A stretch of 40,808 nucleotides of DNA. It comes from Hyphomicrobiales bacterium. Lineage in GTDB: Bacteria > Pseudomonadota > Alphaproteobacteria > Rhizobiales > Beijerinckiaceae. The notes beneath the pieces were generated by a model that saw only the letters and a program-made list of their open reading frames with translations, made no database searches and was not told where the DNA came from. The stretch spans positions 1 to 40,808 of the forward strand of contig JAQGKD010000102.1 in NCBI GenBank assembly GCA_028290285.1, given 5' to 3'. How positions within the stretch are numbered: position 1 is the first letter of the stretch; every line of letters starts with the position of its first letter. The translations under genes were made by a program, and so were the position numbers. This document shows positions 8,884 to 19,043 of the stretch, one piece after another.

Positions 8884-9723
8884 ATGCGCATCCGGATTCG
8901 CCACGAGACGCTCTACACCTTCGATCCGCCGGCGAAATCCGTCCTCCAGACGCTGCGGATGACGCCGCGCAATCACGAGGGACAGCACATCCTGTCGTGG
9001 CGGATGGATGTCGATGCAGATTGCCTCCTGCGATCCTCGGAGGATTCCTTCGGCAATATCGCGCAGACCTTTTCGGTCGACGGCCCGCTGAGCGTCCTGC
9101 GCATCGTCGCGGAAGGCGACGTCGAGACCTCTGACAATGCGGGCGTCATTCGCGGTGGCGTCGAGCGCTTTCCGATCGAGGTTTATCTGCGCGACACGGA
9201 TCTCACCGTCGCGGGCACGCCGCTGCGCGAGTTCGCCAGCGAAGCCGCACGCGGCAACGAGGGCACGCTCGACACGCTGCATCGGCTGATGACCTCCGTG
9301 CACGACACGATCAAGGTCGAGCACGCAGCCAAGCCCTACGAGATGGCCGCCGCCAACGCCGTTCTCGCCCGGAAATCGGGAGCGGCCGGCGACATCGGCC
9401 ATGTCTTCGCCTCGGCGGCGCGTTTTCTCGGCATCCCCGCACGCATCGTCGAGGGCTACTACATGCCCCTGCTTGACGAGGAGGGTGAAGCCGGCGGCCA
9501 CAGCTGGGCGGAGGCCTTCGTCGAGGGTCTCGGCTGGATCGGCTTCGATGCCGCCTATGATGTTTGCCCGCAGGAAAACCACGTCCGCGTCGCCATGGGT
9601 CTCGATCGCCTCGGCGCGGCCCCGGTGCGCACAGTGCGGCGTACCGGAGACGGGACCAAGGCCGATGTGCGCATCACCCTCACCCCGCGCGGCGCACAAA
9701 CCCAGAGCCAATCGCAATCCTGA
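8884..9723 (+). CDS. Transglutaminase-like protein lacking the catalytic cysteine
   Basis: Protein of 279 residues with a bacterial transglutaminase N-terminal beta domain (1-100, opening MRIRIRHETLYTFD) and a transglutaminase-core domain (about 155-230). In active relatives the core begins with a GVCQDFAH-type motif. Here the aligned stretch is GAAGDIGH (167-174), so Ala169 replaces the nucleophilic Cys. The His (GGHSWAEAF, H206) and Asp (GFDAAYD, D222) are kept. The fold therefore seems preserved while thiol catalysis is not, unless another residue such as Cys228 takes part, which I doubt. GAGG just before the start serves as ribosome site. It sits between alpha-E and Anbu in one operon. 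The C-terminus is a short Gln/Ser tail. A binding or scaffold role is inferred. Confidence 0.85.
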   Translation: MRIRIRHETLYTFDPPAKSVLQTLRMTPRNHEGQHILSWRMDVDADCLLRSSEDSFGNIAQTFSVDGPLSVLRIVAEGDVETSDNAGVIRGGVERFPIEVYLRDTDLTVAGTPLREFASEAARGNEGTLDTLHRLMTSVHDTIKVEHAAKPYEMAAANAVLARKSGAAGDIGHVFASAARFLGIPARIVEGYYMPLLDEEGEAGGHSWAEAFVEGLGWIGFDAAYDVCPQENHVRVAMGLDRLGAAPVRTVRRTGDGTKADVRITLTPRGAQTQSQSQS

Positions 9724-9777
9724 GTTGCCCGACCTGCTTGGGCGAAGCTATAAGGGCGCCCAACCGAAGGGATCGCC

Positions 9778-10521
9778 ATGACCTACTGCTGCGGAATTCT
9801 CGTGCGTGACGGCCTCGTCATGATCGCAGATACCCGCACCAATGCGGGCCTCGACAACATATCCACCTTCCGCAAGCTGCATGTGTTCGAGAAGAAGGGG
9901 CATCATGCCTTCGCCATCGCGACGGCAGGCAACCTGTCGATCACGCAGAACGTGCTGCATTTCGTGCGCACCGGCGTCGAGAACGCGAAGACGAAAGAGC
10001 TCGAACGCCTCGAGGACATGACCGACATGTTCGCCGCCGCCCAGCTCATCGGCCGCGCAGTGCGCAAGGTCGACGAGGTCTATGGCGAGGCGCTGGAACA
10101 GGCGAGCCTGAACTTCGACGTCTCCTTCCTCTTCGGCGGACAGATCGCGGGCGGGCCGCCGCGTCTGTTCATGATCTATTCGGCCGGCAACTTCATCGAA
10201 TGCACACCCGACGCGCCCTTCCTGCAGATCGGCGAGCACAAATACGGCAAGCCGATCCTCGACCGCGCGGTAAATTTCAACACCGATCTCTACGACGCGC
10301 TGAAGATCGGTTTGATCTCGATGGACTCGACGATCAAATCCAATCTCGGCGTCGGCCTGCCCATCGACATCATCGTCACGCGCACGAACGACCCGAGCCT
10401 CGAGGTCAATTCGCGCATCGACGCCACGGACGAATATTTCCGCGACCTGCGGGAACGCTGGTCGGCGGCGCTGCGGGCCGCGCATATGGACATTCCCCGG
10501 CCGAATTTCAGCAGGAGCTGA
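9778..10521 (+). CDS. Anbu, proteasome-type peptidase homologue
   Basis: Bacterial relative of HslV and 20S beta subunits, 247 residues, longer than HslV as usual for Anbu. After Met removal the N-terminus is Thr-Tyr-Cys-Cys-Gly, placing Thr1 as nucleophile, with Asp17 (IADTRTN) and Lys32 (TFRKLHV) at the expected positions of the Ntn-hydrolase site. The glycine-rich stretch SFLFGGQIAGGPPRLFMIYS (about 118-137) and the helical C-terminus fit the family. Anbu forms open ring or lock-washer assemblies in studied species and its natural substrate is not settled. It closes the operon started by the sigma-54 promoter, so co-expression with the ATP-grasp protein is expected. AAGGG just upstream sets the start. 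Confidence 0.92.
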   Translation: MTYCCGILVRDGLVMIADTRTNAGLDNISTFRKLHVFEKKGHHAFAIATAGNLSITQNVLHFVRTGVENAKTKELERLEDMTDMFAAAQLIGRAVRKVDEVYGEALEQASLNFDVSFLFGGQIAGGPPRLFMIYSAGNFIECTPDAPFLQIGEHKYGKPILDRAVNFNTDLYDALKIGLISMDSTIKSNLGVGLPIDIIVTRTNDPSLEVNSRIDATDEYFRDLRERWSAALRAAHMDIPRPNFSRS

Positions 10522-10532
10522 GGCTTGGGGCG

Positions 10533-12686
<2,154 letters not shown>

Positions 12687-12720
12687 CAGGAAAAGGCGCT
12701 TCGCTCGCCGCGATCCGTCT

Positions 12721-12835
12721 TCCACTGGGAGAAGGTGACCGCGCGAGCGGCGGATGAGGGGGTTACGCACTCGCACAAGAGAGGCTGTAACCCCTCATCA
12801 GTCGGCTCCGCCGACAGCTTCTCCCACACGGGGAG
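12721..12835. repeat. Long imperfect inverted repeat (intergenic palindromic element)
   Basis: The left arm begins GGGAGAAGGTGACC and contains GGATGAGGGGGTTAC; the right arm (from 12787) contains GTAACCCCTCATC and ends CAGCTTCTCCCA. The loop is about 20 bases. Such elements (GGGAGAAG...CTTCTCCC) are scattered between genes in many rhizobia-like genomes. An open frame runs through it into the TRAP gene, but the start there is part of the repeat, not a real gene start. Confidence 0.7.
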
Positions 12836-12878
12836 GCCGGCCGCGTTGGCGGCTTTCGACGAACTAGAAAAGGCGCAT

Positions 12879-13955
12879 ATGACCAAGATTGTTACCTCCC
12901 GGCGCGCCCTGCTCGGCGCCTCGGCAACTGCCCTCATCGCAGCGCCCCACATCGCGCGCGCGCAGGACGTCCACCGCTGGCGGCTCATCACGTCCTGGAC
13001 GAAAAACCTGCCCGGCCCCGGCGTTTCCGCCGAGCGGCTGGCGCAGCGCATCACCCGCATGAGCGGCGGCCGGCTCCTGGTCGAGGTGTTTCCGGCAGGC
13101 AGCATCGTGCCCGCGTTCGGCGTGTTCGAGGCCATCTCGAACGGCGTCGCGGAAATGGGCCATACGGCTTCCTTCTTCTGGGACGGCAAATTGCCTGGCG
13201 CCGCCCTCTTCACCACCGCGCCCTTCGGCCTCGGCCCACTGGAACACCAGACCTGGATCGAGCAGCGCGGCGGACAGGCATTGTGGGATGAATTCTATCG
13301 TCCCTCGGGCGTGCGCGGCCTGCTGGCAGGGAACACCGGCCCCTCCATGGGCGGCTGGTTTCGCAGGGCCATCACGTCTCTGGAGGACATCAAGGGCCTG
13401 CGTATTCGCGTGCAGGGACTCGGCGGCGAGGTGTACCGAGAACTCGGCGCAACGCCGCAGTCCATCGCACCCGGCGACACCGTCCCCGCGCTCGAACGCG
13501 GCACGATCGACGCGATCGAATTGCTCGCCCCCGTCAACGACCAGCAACTCGGTTTCCAGCGCTACGCGCCCGTCTATCACATGCCCGGCTTCAACAAGCC
13601 CAACGGCGCGGCGGAAGCCCTGATCTCGCTGTCAGCCTTCGAGAAGCTCACCCCCGACCTGCGCGAAATCGTCGAGACGGCCTGCGCAGCCGAACATACG
13701 GCGGGCCTGGTGGAGGCGCAGGCGACCAATGCCGCTGCGATCACCGAACTCGTCGCGCTGGGGGCCAAGGTGACACCCTTTCCCGCCGATGTCGTGCAGG
13801 CCATGCGCGCCAAGACGGCCATCGTGCTGGATCGCAAGGCGGGCGAAAGCCCCATGGCGGCAAAGATCGTAGCGTCCTATCGCAGCGCTGTTTCAGCAGG
13901 CCGCAACTGGGCGGGCATCGAAGCCTATATGGCGCAGGTGCTGCGCTCCTCGTGA
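12879..13955 (+). CDS. TRAP transporter substrate-binding protein (DctP family)
   Basis: Periplasmic solute receptor of 358 residues. The N-terminus MTKIVTSRRALLGASATALI carries a twin-arginine-like SRRALLG motif, a hydrophobic core and a cleavage region near APHIARA-QD, so Tat export is likely. The body matches the DctP fold: RWRLITSWTKN, IVPAFGVFEAISNGVAEMGH, the conserved basic strand RIRVQGLGGEV and the KPNGAAEALISLSAFEKL region. The Arg in the RIRV strand normally binds a carboxylate. The family branch resembles receptors for oxo or branched carboxylates (TakP-like), but the ligand is not deducible. No dctQ or dctM membrane gene is adjacent, so it is an orphan receptor. I chose the ATG at 12879, after the palindromic repeat. 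Confidence 0.88.
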   Translation: MTKIVTSRRALLGASATALIAAPHIARAQDVHRWRLITSWTKNLPGPGVSAERLAQRITRMSGGRLLVEVFPAGSIVPAFGVFEAISNGVAEMGHTASFFWDGKLPGAALFTTAPFGLGPLEHQTWIEQRGGQALWDEFYRPSGVRGLLAGNTGPSMGGWFRRAITSLEDIKGLRIRVQGLGGEVYRELGATPQSIAPGDTVPALERGTIDAIELLAPVNDQQLGFQRYAPVYHMPGFNKPNGAAEALISLSAFEKLTPDLREIVETACAAEHTAGLVEAQATNAAAITELVALGAKVTPFPADVVQAMRAKTAIVLDRKAGESPMAAKIVASYRSAVSAGRNWAGIEAYMAQVLRSS

Positions 13956-14007
13956 CGCTCCCCGCCCGGCCTATTCCCAAGCAGTTGGGTTTCTCCTATA
14001 AGGGGGC

Positions 14008-14241
14008 GTGCCGACCGTTCACATCTTTCGCGGATTTCCCGTGGTGATCTACACAAATGATCACCGGCCGCCCCATGTGCATGTATTCGGCGCGGAATAT
14101 GAAGCCACCTTTCTCATCGAGAACGGCGTTGAACTTCGCGAAAATTTCGGCTTCAGCCGGTCCCAGCTCATCCTGATTGGCGAGGAGCTGGAGAAAGTGC
14201 TGCCCAAGCTGAATGAAAAGTGGAGAGACCACCATGGGTGA
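14008..14241 (+). CDS. DUF4160 protein, candidate toxin partner
   Basis: Small protein of 77 residues with a GTG start (14008) just after AGGGGG. The motif HRPPHVHVFGAEYEATFLI (about 19-37) is the DUF4160 signature with the conserved His-rich loop. The next gene, a DUF2442 protein, overlaps by 8 bases, a typical co-translated pair. DUF4160/DUF2442 pairs are commonly found together and have been suspected of toxin-antitoxin behaviour; activity here is inference. The region before it (13956-14007) holds nothing recognisable. Confidence 0.72.
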   Translation: MPTVHIFRGFPVVIYTNDHRPPHVHVFGAEYEATFLIENGVELRENFGFSRSQLILIGEELEKVLPKLNEKWRDHHG

Positions 14242-14680
14242 CACGAAGACTCGAAAGTTTGAACTGACCGACGAGCAGGTCAGCGAGGCCAACAGGCGCG
14301 GCGTGGAGGCTCGCGAGCTTGGGCCGGTCGTCGAGAAGGTAAACTACGAGCCCACAACGAATAAGATCGTTCTAACGCTCGCTGGGCGCGTCGAGCTGCA
14401 TCTTCCGGTCGAACGGATTCCTGAGCTGCGGGAAGCAACGGCGGACGAAATGACACGCTTCGAGATCACGCCGTCGCAGCTCGGCATCCGCTGGCCGGAG
14501 CTGGACGTAGATCTATACGTCCCCTCACTTCTCGCAGAACACCTCGGCGGCATTGGTTCGGCGGCGCAGGCGCTGGGTCGAGCAGGAGGCCAAAAAACCA
14601 CAGTCGCCAAAGCCGTGGCCGCTCGGCAGAATGGCTTGAAAGGCGGACGTCCGCCCAAAGGGCTCATGCGCCTCCGTTGA
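14234..14680 (+). CDS. DUF2442 protein, candidate antitoxin partner
   Basis: Protein of 148 residues. The DUF2442 region is about 45-95 (IVLTLAGRVELHLPVERIPEL through LGIRWPELDVDLYVPSLL). The C-terminal third is basic and Gly/Arg rich (GGQKTTVAKAVAARQNGLKG, then GRPPKGL), a pattern like an AT-hook or other DNA-binding tail. Start at ATG 14234 with GGAGAG at 14222-14227; an in-frame ATG at 14213 lacks such a site. It overlaps the DUF4160 stop by 8 bases (ATGGGTGA). A DNA-binding, autoregulating antitoxin is a reasonable inference. Confidence 0.75.
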   Translation: MGDTKTRKFELTDEQVSEANRRGVEARELGPVVEKVNYEPTTNKIVLTLAGRVELHLPVERIPELREATADEMTRFEITPSQLGIRWPELDVDLYVPSLLAEHLGGIGSAAQALGRAGGQKTTVAKAVAARQNGLKGGRPPKGLMRLR

Positions 14681-14695
14681 ACCGCGTCTAAGGGC

Positions 14696-16021
14696 TCACT
14701 TCCCCCTGGCACTCACCAGCCAGATCGTGCCGCTGCCGTCTTCGGAGACGAGCAGCGCGCCGTCGCGCGCCACGGTGACGCCGACGGGACGCCCCCAGAT
14801 GGCATCGTCAGCGCCGACAAAGCCAGTGAGAAAGTCCTCGTACTCGCCCGTCGGCTTTCCGTTCGCCATGAGCACGCGCACGACTTTGTAGCCGGTCCGG
14901 CGCGAGCGGTTCCATGAGCCGTGCAGCGTCACGAAGGCGCTGCCCCGGTATTGCGCCGGAAACTGGTCGCCCTCGTAGAAAGTAATGCCGAGTGGCGCGG
15001 AATGGGCCTGGATGAGGACGTCGGGCACGACAACTTTCGATGCGAGATCCGGCCGTTCCTTGCGGTGATTGGGGTCCTGGTTCGCACCGATGTAGAACCA
15101 CGGCCAGCCGTAAAAACCCCCTTCACGCAGCGACGTGACATATTCGGGCGGCAGATTGTCGCCAAGCATGTCCCGCTCGTTCACCGCGCACCAGAGCTGG
15201 CCGGTCGCAGGCTGCATCGTGAGCCCCGCGCAATTGCGGAGGCCCGTCGCGTAGGCGCGCCGGTGCGAGCCGTCGGCGTCGAAGGCCAGCACGGCGGCGC
15301 GCCATTCCTCGCTCTTCCACGCAGCTCCGGCACCATGCGTTCTCTCGAACTTCGCGAGATCGGACGGGCCGGCGCCGATGCCGCTCGCATTGTTGGAAAG
15401 AGAGCCGACAGACACATAGATCGTCTTCCCGTCAGCGGAAAAAACAAGATCGCGCGTCGAATGCCCGCCCCCGGCGAGGCCCTTCACGATGGTCACGGGT
15501 GCCGCCCGCGCCTTCAGGTCTCCGGTCGCGTAGGGAAAGCGCAGAATCTCGCGCGTCGTGGCAACGTAGAGATACGCAGGCTCCCCGCGCGCAGGCTGGA
15601 ACGCCATGCCGAAGGGGCCGCCGAGCCCCGTCGCGAAGACCTCAAGCTGCGGTTTGCCGCGATCCGTGCCCGCACGCAGGACCACGATGCGCCCCGCCTC
15701 TGTTTCGGCCACGAACACATCGCCATTGGGCGCCACGAGCAGCCTGCGCGGATTGTTCAGCCCGCTGGCGAAAAGCGAGACTTCAAAGCCCTCCGGCGCT
15801 TTTGGCGCCGCAGTTTCGGGCCGAGGTGTAAGACGCGACGAGGCGCTGCCCTTCGTTCCCTCACCAGGGCGGGGCAAATCGGCGGGCGTGATCTTGCGGA
15901 TCACACCTGGGCGATCCTGCGTGACATCGCCGAACGCCTGCGCCCCCGTCAAAACCTGCGCCCCAGCGCCCGAGGCAGTCGCGCAACTCGCGACCAGGGC
16001 CAGTATCAGCCGAATTTGCAC
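14696..16021 (-). CDS. PQQ-dependent sugar dehydrogenase-like (sorbosone dehydrogenase family) protein
   Basis: Exported beta-propeller protein of 441 residues. A signal peptide covers about 1-21 (MQIRLILALVASCATASGAG, cut before QVLTG). Propeller blades show as repeated DG/GD strands: APNGDVFVAETEAGRIVVL, FGMAFQP, FSADGKTIYVSVGS, DGALLVSEDGSGTIWLV. The conserved GGHSTRDLVF segment (about 185-194) carries the His expected near the PQQ pocket, and NCAGLTMQPATGQLWCAVNE and GFYGWPWFYIGANQDPNH match the sorbosone/glucose dehydrogenase-like family. It would oxidise a sugar or aldehyde in the periplasm with PQQ; no PQQ synthesis gene is nearby. Ends 15 bases from the convergent DUF2442 gene. Confidence 0.83.
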   Translation of the reverse strand: MQIRLILALVASCATASGAGAQVLTGAQAFGDVTQDRPGVIRKITPADLPRPGEGTKGSASSRLTPRPETAAPKAPEGFEVSLFASGLNNPRRLLVAPNGDVFVAETEAGRIVVLRAGTDRGKPQLEVFATGLGGPFGMAFQPARGEPAYLYVATTREILRFPYATGDLKARAAPVTIVKGLAGGGHSTRDLVFSADGKTIYVSVGSLSNNASGIGAGPSDLAKFERTHGAGAAWKSEEWRAAVLAFDADGSHRRAYATGLRNCAGLTMQPATGQLWCAVNERDMLGDNLPPEYVTSLREGGFYGWPWFYIGANQDPNHRKERPDLASKVVVPDVLIQAHSAPLGITFYEGDQFPAQYRGSAFVTLHGSWNRSRRTGYKVVRVLMANGKPTGEYEDFLTGFVGADDAIWGRPVGVTVARDGALLVSEDGSGTIWLVSARGK

Positions 16022-16082
16022 GCTGCTCTCCCGTTTCGCACGCTCTTCAACTAGGACGCCGACCCGTTCCGGGAAGGGCCGC

Positions 16083-17345
16083 TCAACCCGGTGCGAGCCA
16101 GACGACGGCGGCCAGCGCGGGAATGAGCGCCGGCAGGGTTACGGCGAGACCGAGTTTCAAAAAATTCCAGGCGCCGACATCCTCGCCCTCGCGACGGATG
16201 GCGATCAACCAGAGGATCGTGGCGAGCGAGCCGGTCACCGACATGTTTGGCCCGAGATCGACGCCCACCAGCAGCGCCCCCGTGACGGCCGATGGTACGG
16301 CGCCTGCCGGGGCAGCGGATGCCGCCAGCAGCCCGGCTGGAAGATTGTTCATGAGATTGCAGACAAAGGCGAGCACGGTCCCCGCCCAGAAACCCGTCGC
16401 ACGAGGCGCATCCCCGGCAGCCATCGCGAGATCCCGCGCGAGAGCTGCGACCAGCCCCGTCTGCTCGAGGCCCGCAACGAGAACGAAGAGCCCGGCGACG
16501 AGCGGGATGACGCTCCAGCTGACGCCCTTGAGCAGCGGCATCGGGGAGCTGCGCCCCGCGATGAGCACGAGGGCCGCAGCAAGCAACCCCGCCACCACCG
16601 TCGCGAGACCGAGCGGGCCATCGAGCGCCGAGGTTACCAGCAGCACGAGGCAGGCGATGCCGATCCCGACACCCGCCAGCTTGGCGGGCGTGGACAGGGT
16701 GGGCAGCGGAACGTCGCCCGAGATCTTGGCCGCGAGCTCATGCCGGAAAGCGATCCGCAAGACGAGCCACGACATGCCGACAGCGATGAGCGAGGGAATG
16801 CCGAACCACAGCACCCAGGGACCCAGCGCGGGAATCTTCTGGCCGAACAGCACGAGATTGGCCGGGTTCGAGATCGGCAGCACGAAGCTCGCGGCATTGG
16901 CGACGAAGGCGCAGATGAACAGATAGGGCAGCGGCTCGGCCTTGGCCGCCCGCGCGGCGGCATAGACGGCGGGCGTCAGCACGACCGCCGTTGCATCGTT
17001 CGACAGGAGCGCCGTTACGACGATGCCGACGAGAAAAATGAGATCGAACAGCCGCCGCGCGGAGCCCCGCGCCATTCGCGCCGCCAGCGCCGCCGTCCAG
17101 TCGAACAACCCCTCGCGCCGGGCGAGTTCGGCCAGGATCATCATGCCCGTGAGGAACAGGTAGACGTCGGTCCCCCGCCTCACCGCCGCCCGCGCATCGT
17201 CGGGTCCGAGCAGGCGGAAGGCCAGCAGCGCCACCGCGCCAGTCACGGCCCAGATCGCCTCCGGCCAGCGAAAGGGACGCAGGATGACGCCTGCGGTGGC
17301 GGTTCCGGCAATGGCGAGGATGGCGAGATTGGCGGGAGCGAACAT
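16083..17345 (-). CDS. ArsB/NhaD-type (ArsB family) membrane transporter
   Basis: Multi-helix inner-membrane transporter of 420 residues, the usual ArsB length, with about 11-12 hydrophobic segments. Motifs of the ion-transporter superfamily are present: LLSNDATAVVLTPAVYA, LPISNPANLVLFG, CNLMNNLPAGLLA and DLGPNMSVTGSLATILWLI, the last being strongly ArsB-like. It may export arsenite or antimonite, or another anion. No arsR, arsC or arsA lies beside it, so the substrate is uncertain. I start at the ATG at 17345 (MFAPANLAIL), since the 26 extra residues from 17423 contain unusual Cys/Trp residues and no membrane segment. Confidence 0.82.
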   Translation of the reverse strand: MFAPANLAILAIAGTATAGVILRPFRWPEAIWAVTGAVALLAFRLLGPDDARAAVRRGTDVYLFLTGMMILAELARREGLFDWTAALAARMARGSARRLFDLIFLVGIVVTALLSNDATAVVLTPAVYAAARAAKAEPLPYLFICAFVANAASFVLPISNPANLVLFGQKIPALGPWVLWFGIPSLIAVGMSWLVLRIAFRHELAAKISGDVPLPTLSTPAKLAGVGIGIACLVLLVTSALDGPLGLATVVAGLLAAALVLIAGRSSPMPLLKGVSWSVIPLVAGLFVLVAGLEQTGLVAALARDLAMAAGDAPRATGFWAGTVLAFVCNLMNNLPAGLLAASAAPAGAVPSAVTGALLVGVDLGPNMSVTGSLATILWLIAIRREGEDVGAWNFLKLGLAVTLPALIPALAAVVWLAPG

Positions 17346-17478
17346 GCGCCCTGCTAGCAGGTCGGGGGCTGGGAGCCAACTCACACAACCGCACACGAAG
17401 GCGCTAGAGCCGGTTGCAGTCATACTCGACGTGAAGCCCCGCTGCCGTTAAGAAAGCTGCAACTCACAGCAGAGACGA

Positions 17479-18324
17479 ATGATGGCGCATCCCGAACGTA
17501 CCCTCCTTGCCGGTGTCATGGGCTGGCCCGTGATGCATTCGCGCTCGCCGATGCTGCACAATTACTGGTTCGCCCAACATGGCCTCACCGGTATCTATCT
17601 GCCGCTGGCCATCGAGCCCGACGGAATCGGCCCGGCGCTACGTGCCCTCCAGCCGCTCGGCTTCGCGGGCTGCAACCTGACAATTCCGCACAAGGAAACG
17701 GGGATGGCCTTCGTCGACGAGGTCGAGGCCACGGCCCTGCGCATCGGCGCAATCAGCTGCGTGACGGTCAGGCCCGACAAGTCGCTCATCGGCACCAACA
17801 ATGACGGCTTCGGCTTCATCCACGGCATTCTCGAAGCCGTGCCGGACTGGCGCGCCGATGCCGGCCCCATCGTCGTCATGGGTGCTGGGGGCGGTGCGCG
17901 CGCCGTCGTGCTGAGCCTCGCCGATCGCGGGGCGCGCGAAATTCGGGTCATCAACCGCTCGCCCGAACGCGCGGAAGGATTGGCGCGCGAATTCGGCGCA
18001 CCGATCCGCGCCGTGCCGTGGGAGCAGCGTCACGAAGCGCTCGAAGACGCGGCCATGCTTGTGAACACGACGAGCCAGGGCATGGTCGGCCAGACGCCGC
18101 TCGATCTCTCGCTTGAGCGCCTGCCCCGTCACGCGCTGGTGTCCGACATCGTCTACATCCCGCGCGAGACGCCGCTGCTCGAAGAGGCCCGCAAGCGCGG
18201 CAACAAGACCGTGAACGGTCTCGGCATGCTGTTGCACCAGGGCCGCCCCGCCTTCGCAGGCTGGTTCGGCGTGACGCCTGACGTCACGCCCGAACTGCGC
18301 GCCATGATGGAAGCGACGATCTGA
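17479..18324 (+). CDS. aroE: Shikimate dehydrogenase family protein (AroE)
   Basis: NADP-linked oxidoreductase of 281 residues interconverting 3-dehydroshikimate and shikimate. Substrate residues are in place: Ser21 and Ser23 (MHSRSPMLHN), catalytic Lys72 (TIPHKE) and Asp109 (TNNDGFGF). The dinucleotide loop is GAGGGARAVV (135-144) and the NADP-type INRSPERA follows at about 158. Late motif GLGMLLHQGRPAF contains the conserved Gln. Its stop directly abuts the convergent aldolase gene (18324/18325). Because a 3-dehydroshikimate dehydratase lies 1.6 kb away, the enzyme might run in the catabolic direction on shikimate or quinate, but NADP-type motifs equally fit the biosynthetic role. ATG 17482 is an alternative start. 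Confidence 0.9.
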   Translation: MMAHPERTLLAGVMGWPVMHSRSPMLHNYWFAQHGLTGIYLPLAIEPDGIGPALRALQPLGFAGCNLTIPHKETGMAFVDEVEATALRIGAISCVTVRPDKSLIGTNNDGFGFIHGILEAVPDWRADAGPIVVMGAGGGARAVVLSLADRGAREIRVINRSPERAEGLAREFGAPIRAVPWEQRHEALEDAAMLVNTTSQGMVGQTPLDLSLERLPRHALVSDIVYIPRETPLLEEARKRGNKTVNGLGMLLHQGRPAFAGWFGVTPDVTPELRAMMEATI

Positions 18325-19014
18325 TCAATCGACCTTCGAGCGGTAATGGTCCCACGTCTTCTGAAAGAGACTTGTGGACCAAAGCTTCTCGAAGCAGGCC
18401 TTTTTCTCGTCTTCGCTGAAGACGTAGGGGTCGCCGATCTGCATCGCCATATACTGGCGATAGGCATTTTCCTCGACATAGGCGGCGAGCGCGAAACATT
18501 CGATCATGTTCGTGCCGACCACCGTCACGCCGTGCGACTTCAAGAGCACGGCCGGCTTGTCGCCGAGCGTCGCTGCGAGCCGCTCGCCCATCGGCTTGGT
18601 GTTCACCGAGAGCGGCGTGTCCATGACCGGAATGTCGCCGAGCAGCACGCCCTGCGCATAGACATGCTTGTAGGGCTGGCCGACCATCGTCAGGAACGTC
18701 GACCACTTCGGATGCGTATGCGCCACGGCCTGCACATCCGGCCGCGCACGATAGACTTCCGAATGGATGTGGAATTCGAGCGGCGGCTTGCCGCTGCCCG
18801 AAATCACATTGCCGTCGAAGTCGATCTCGACGAGATCGTCCTGCGTGAGAAGGCCTTTTACGGCCGCCCCATTGTTGATGAGGATATTCTCGCCATAGCG
18901 GATGCTGACATGGCCGTTGTGGTCGATGATCTCCGCACGCTCCAGCATGCGGATCGCATCGACGAGTTGCTGGCGCGGCTCATTGCTCCGCGACGACGTC
19001 TGCACCTGCGACAT
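18325..19014 (-). CDS. Class II aldolase/adducin family protein (copy 1)
   Basis: Cytoplasmic metal-dependent enzyme of 229 residues. The family's catalytic acid and metal ligands are present: Glu80 (PPLEFHIHSEVY), His99 and His101 (VAHTHP) and His161 (LLKSHGV). Family members are fuculose- or ribulose-phosphate aldolases, sugar-acid epimerases, or decarboxylases of aromatic acids. The last 20 residues (FQKTWDHYRSKVD) are typical of the aromatic-decarboxylase-like branch, but specificity cannot be read from sequence. It is the last gene of the minus-strand operon quiC-like, copy 2, copy 1, with a 29-base gap from copy 2. Confidence 0.87.
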   Translation of the reverse strand: MSQVQTSSRSNEPRQQLVDAIRMLERAEIIDHNGHVSIRYGENILINNGAAVKGLLTQDDLVEIDFDGNVISGSGKPPLEFHIHSEVYRARPDVQAVAHTHPKWSTFLTMVGQPYKHVYAQGVLLGDIPVMDTPLSVNTKPMGERLAATLGDKPAVLLKSHGVTVVGTNMIECFALAAYVEENAYRQYMAMQIGDPYVFSEDEKKACFEKLWSTSLFQKTWDHYRSKVD

Positions 19015-19043
19015 GAAACCAGATCCTCACTCGATTGAAACGA

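Noticed and set aside
12735..12878. Upstream start for the TRAP receptor
   Set aside because: Lies inside the long inverted repeat and would bury the signal peptide; ATG 12879 gives a normal export signal.
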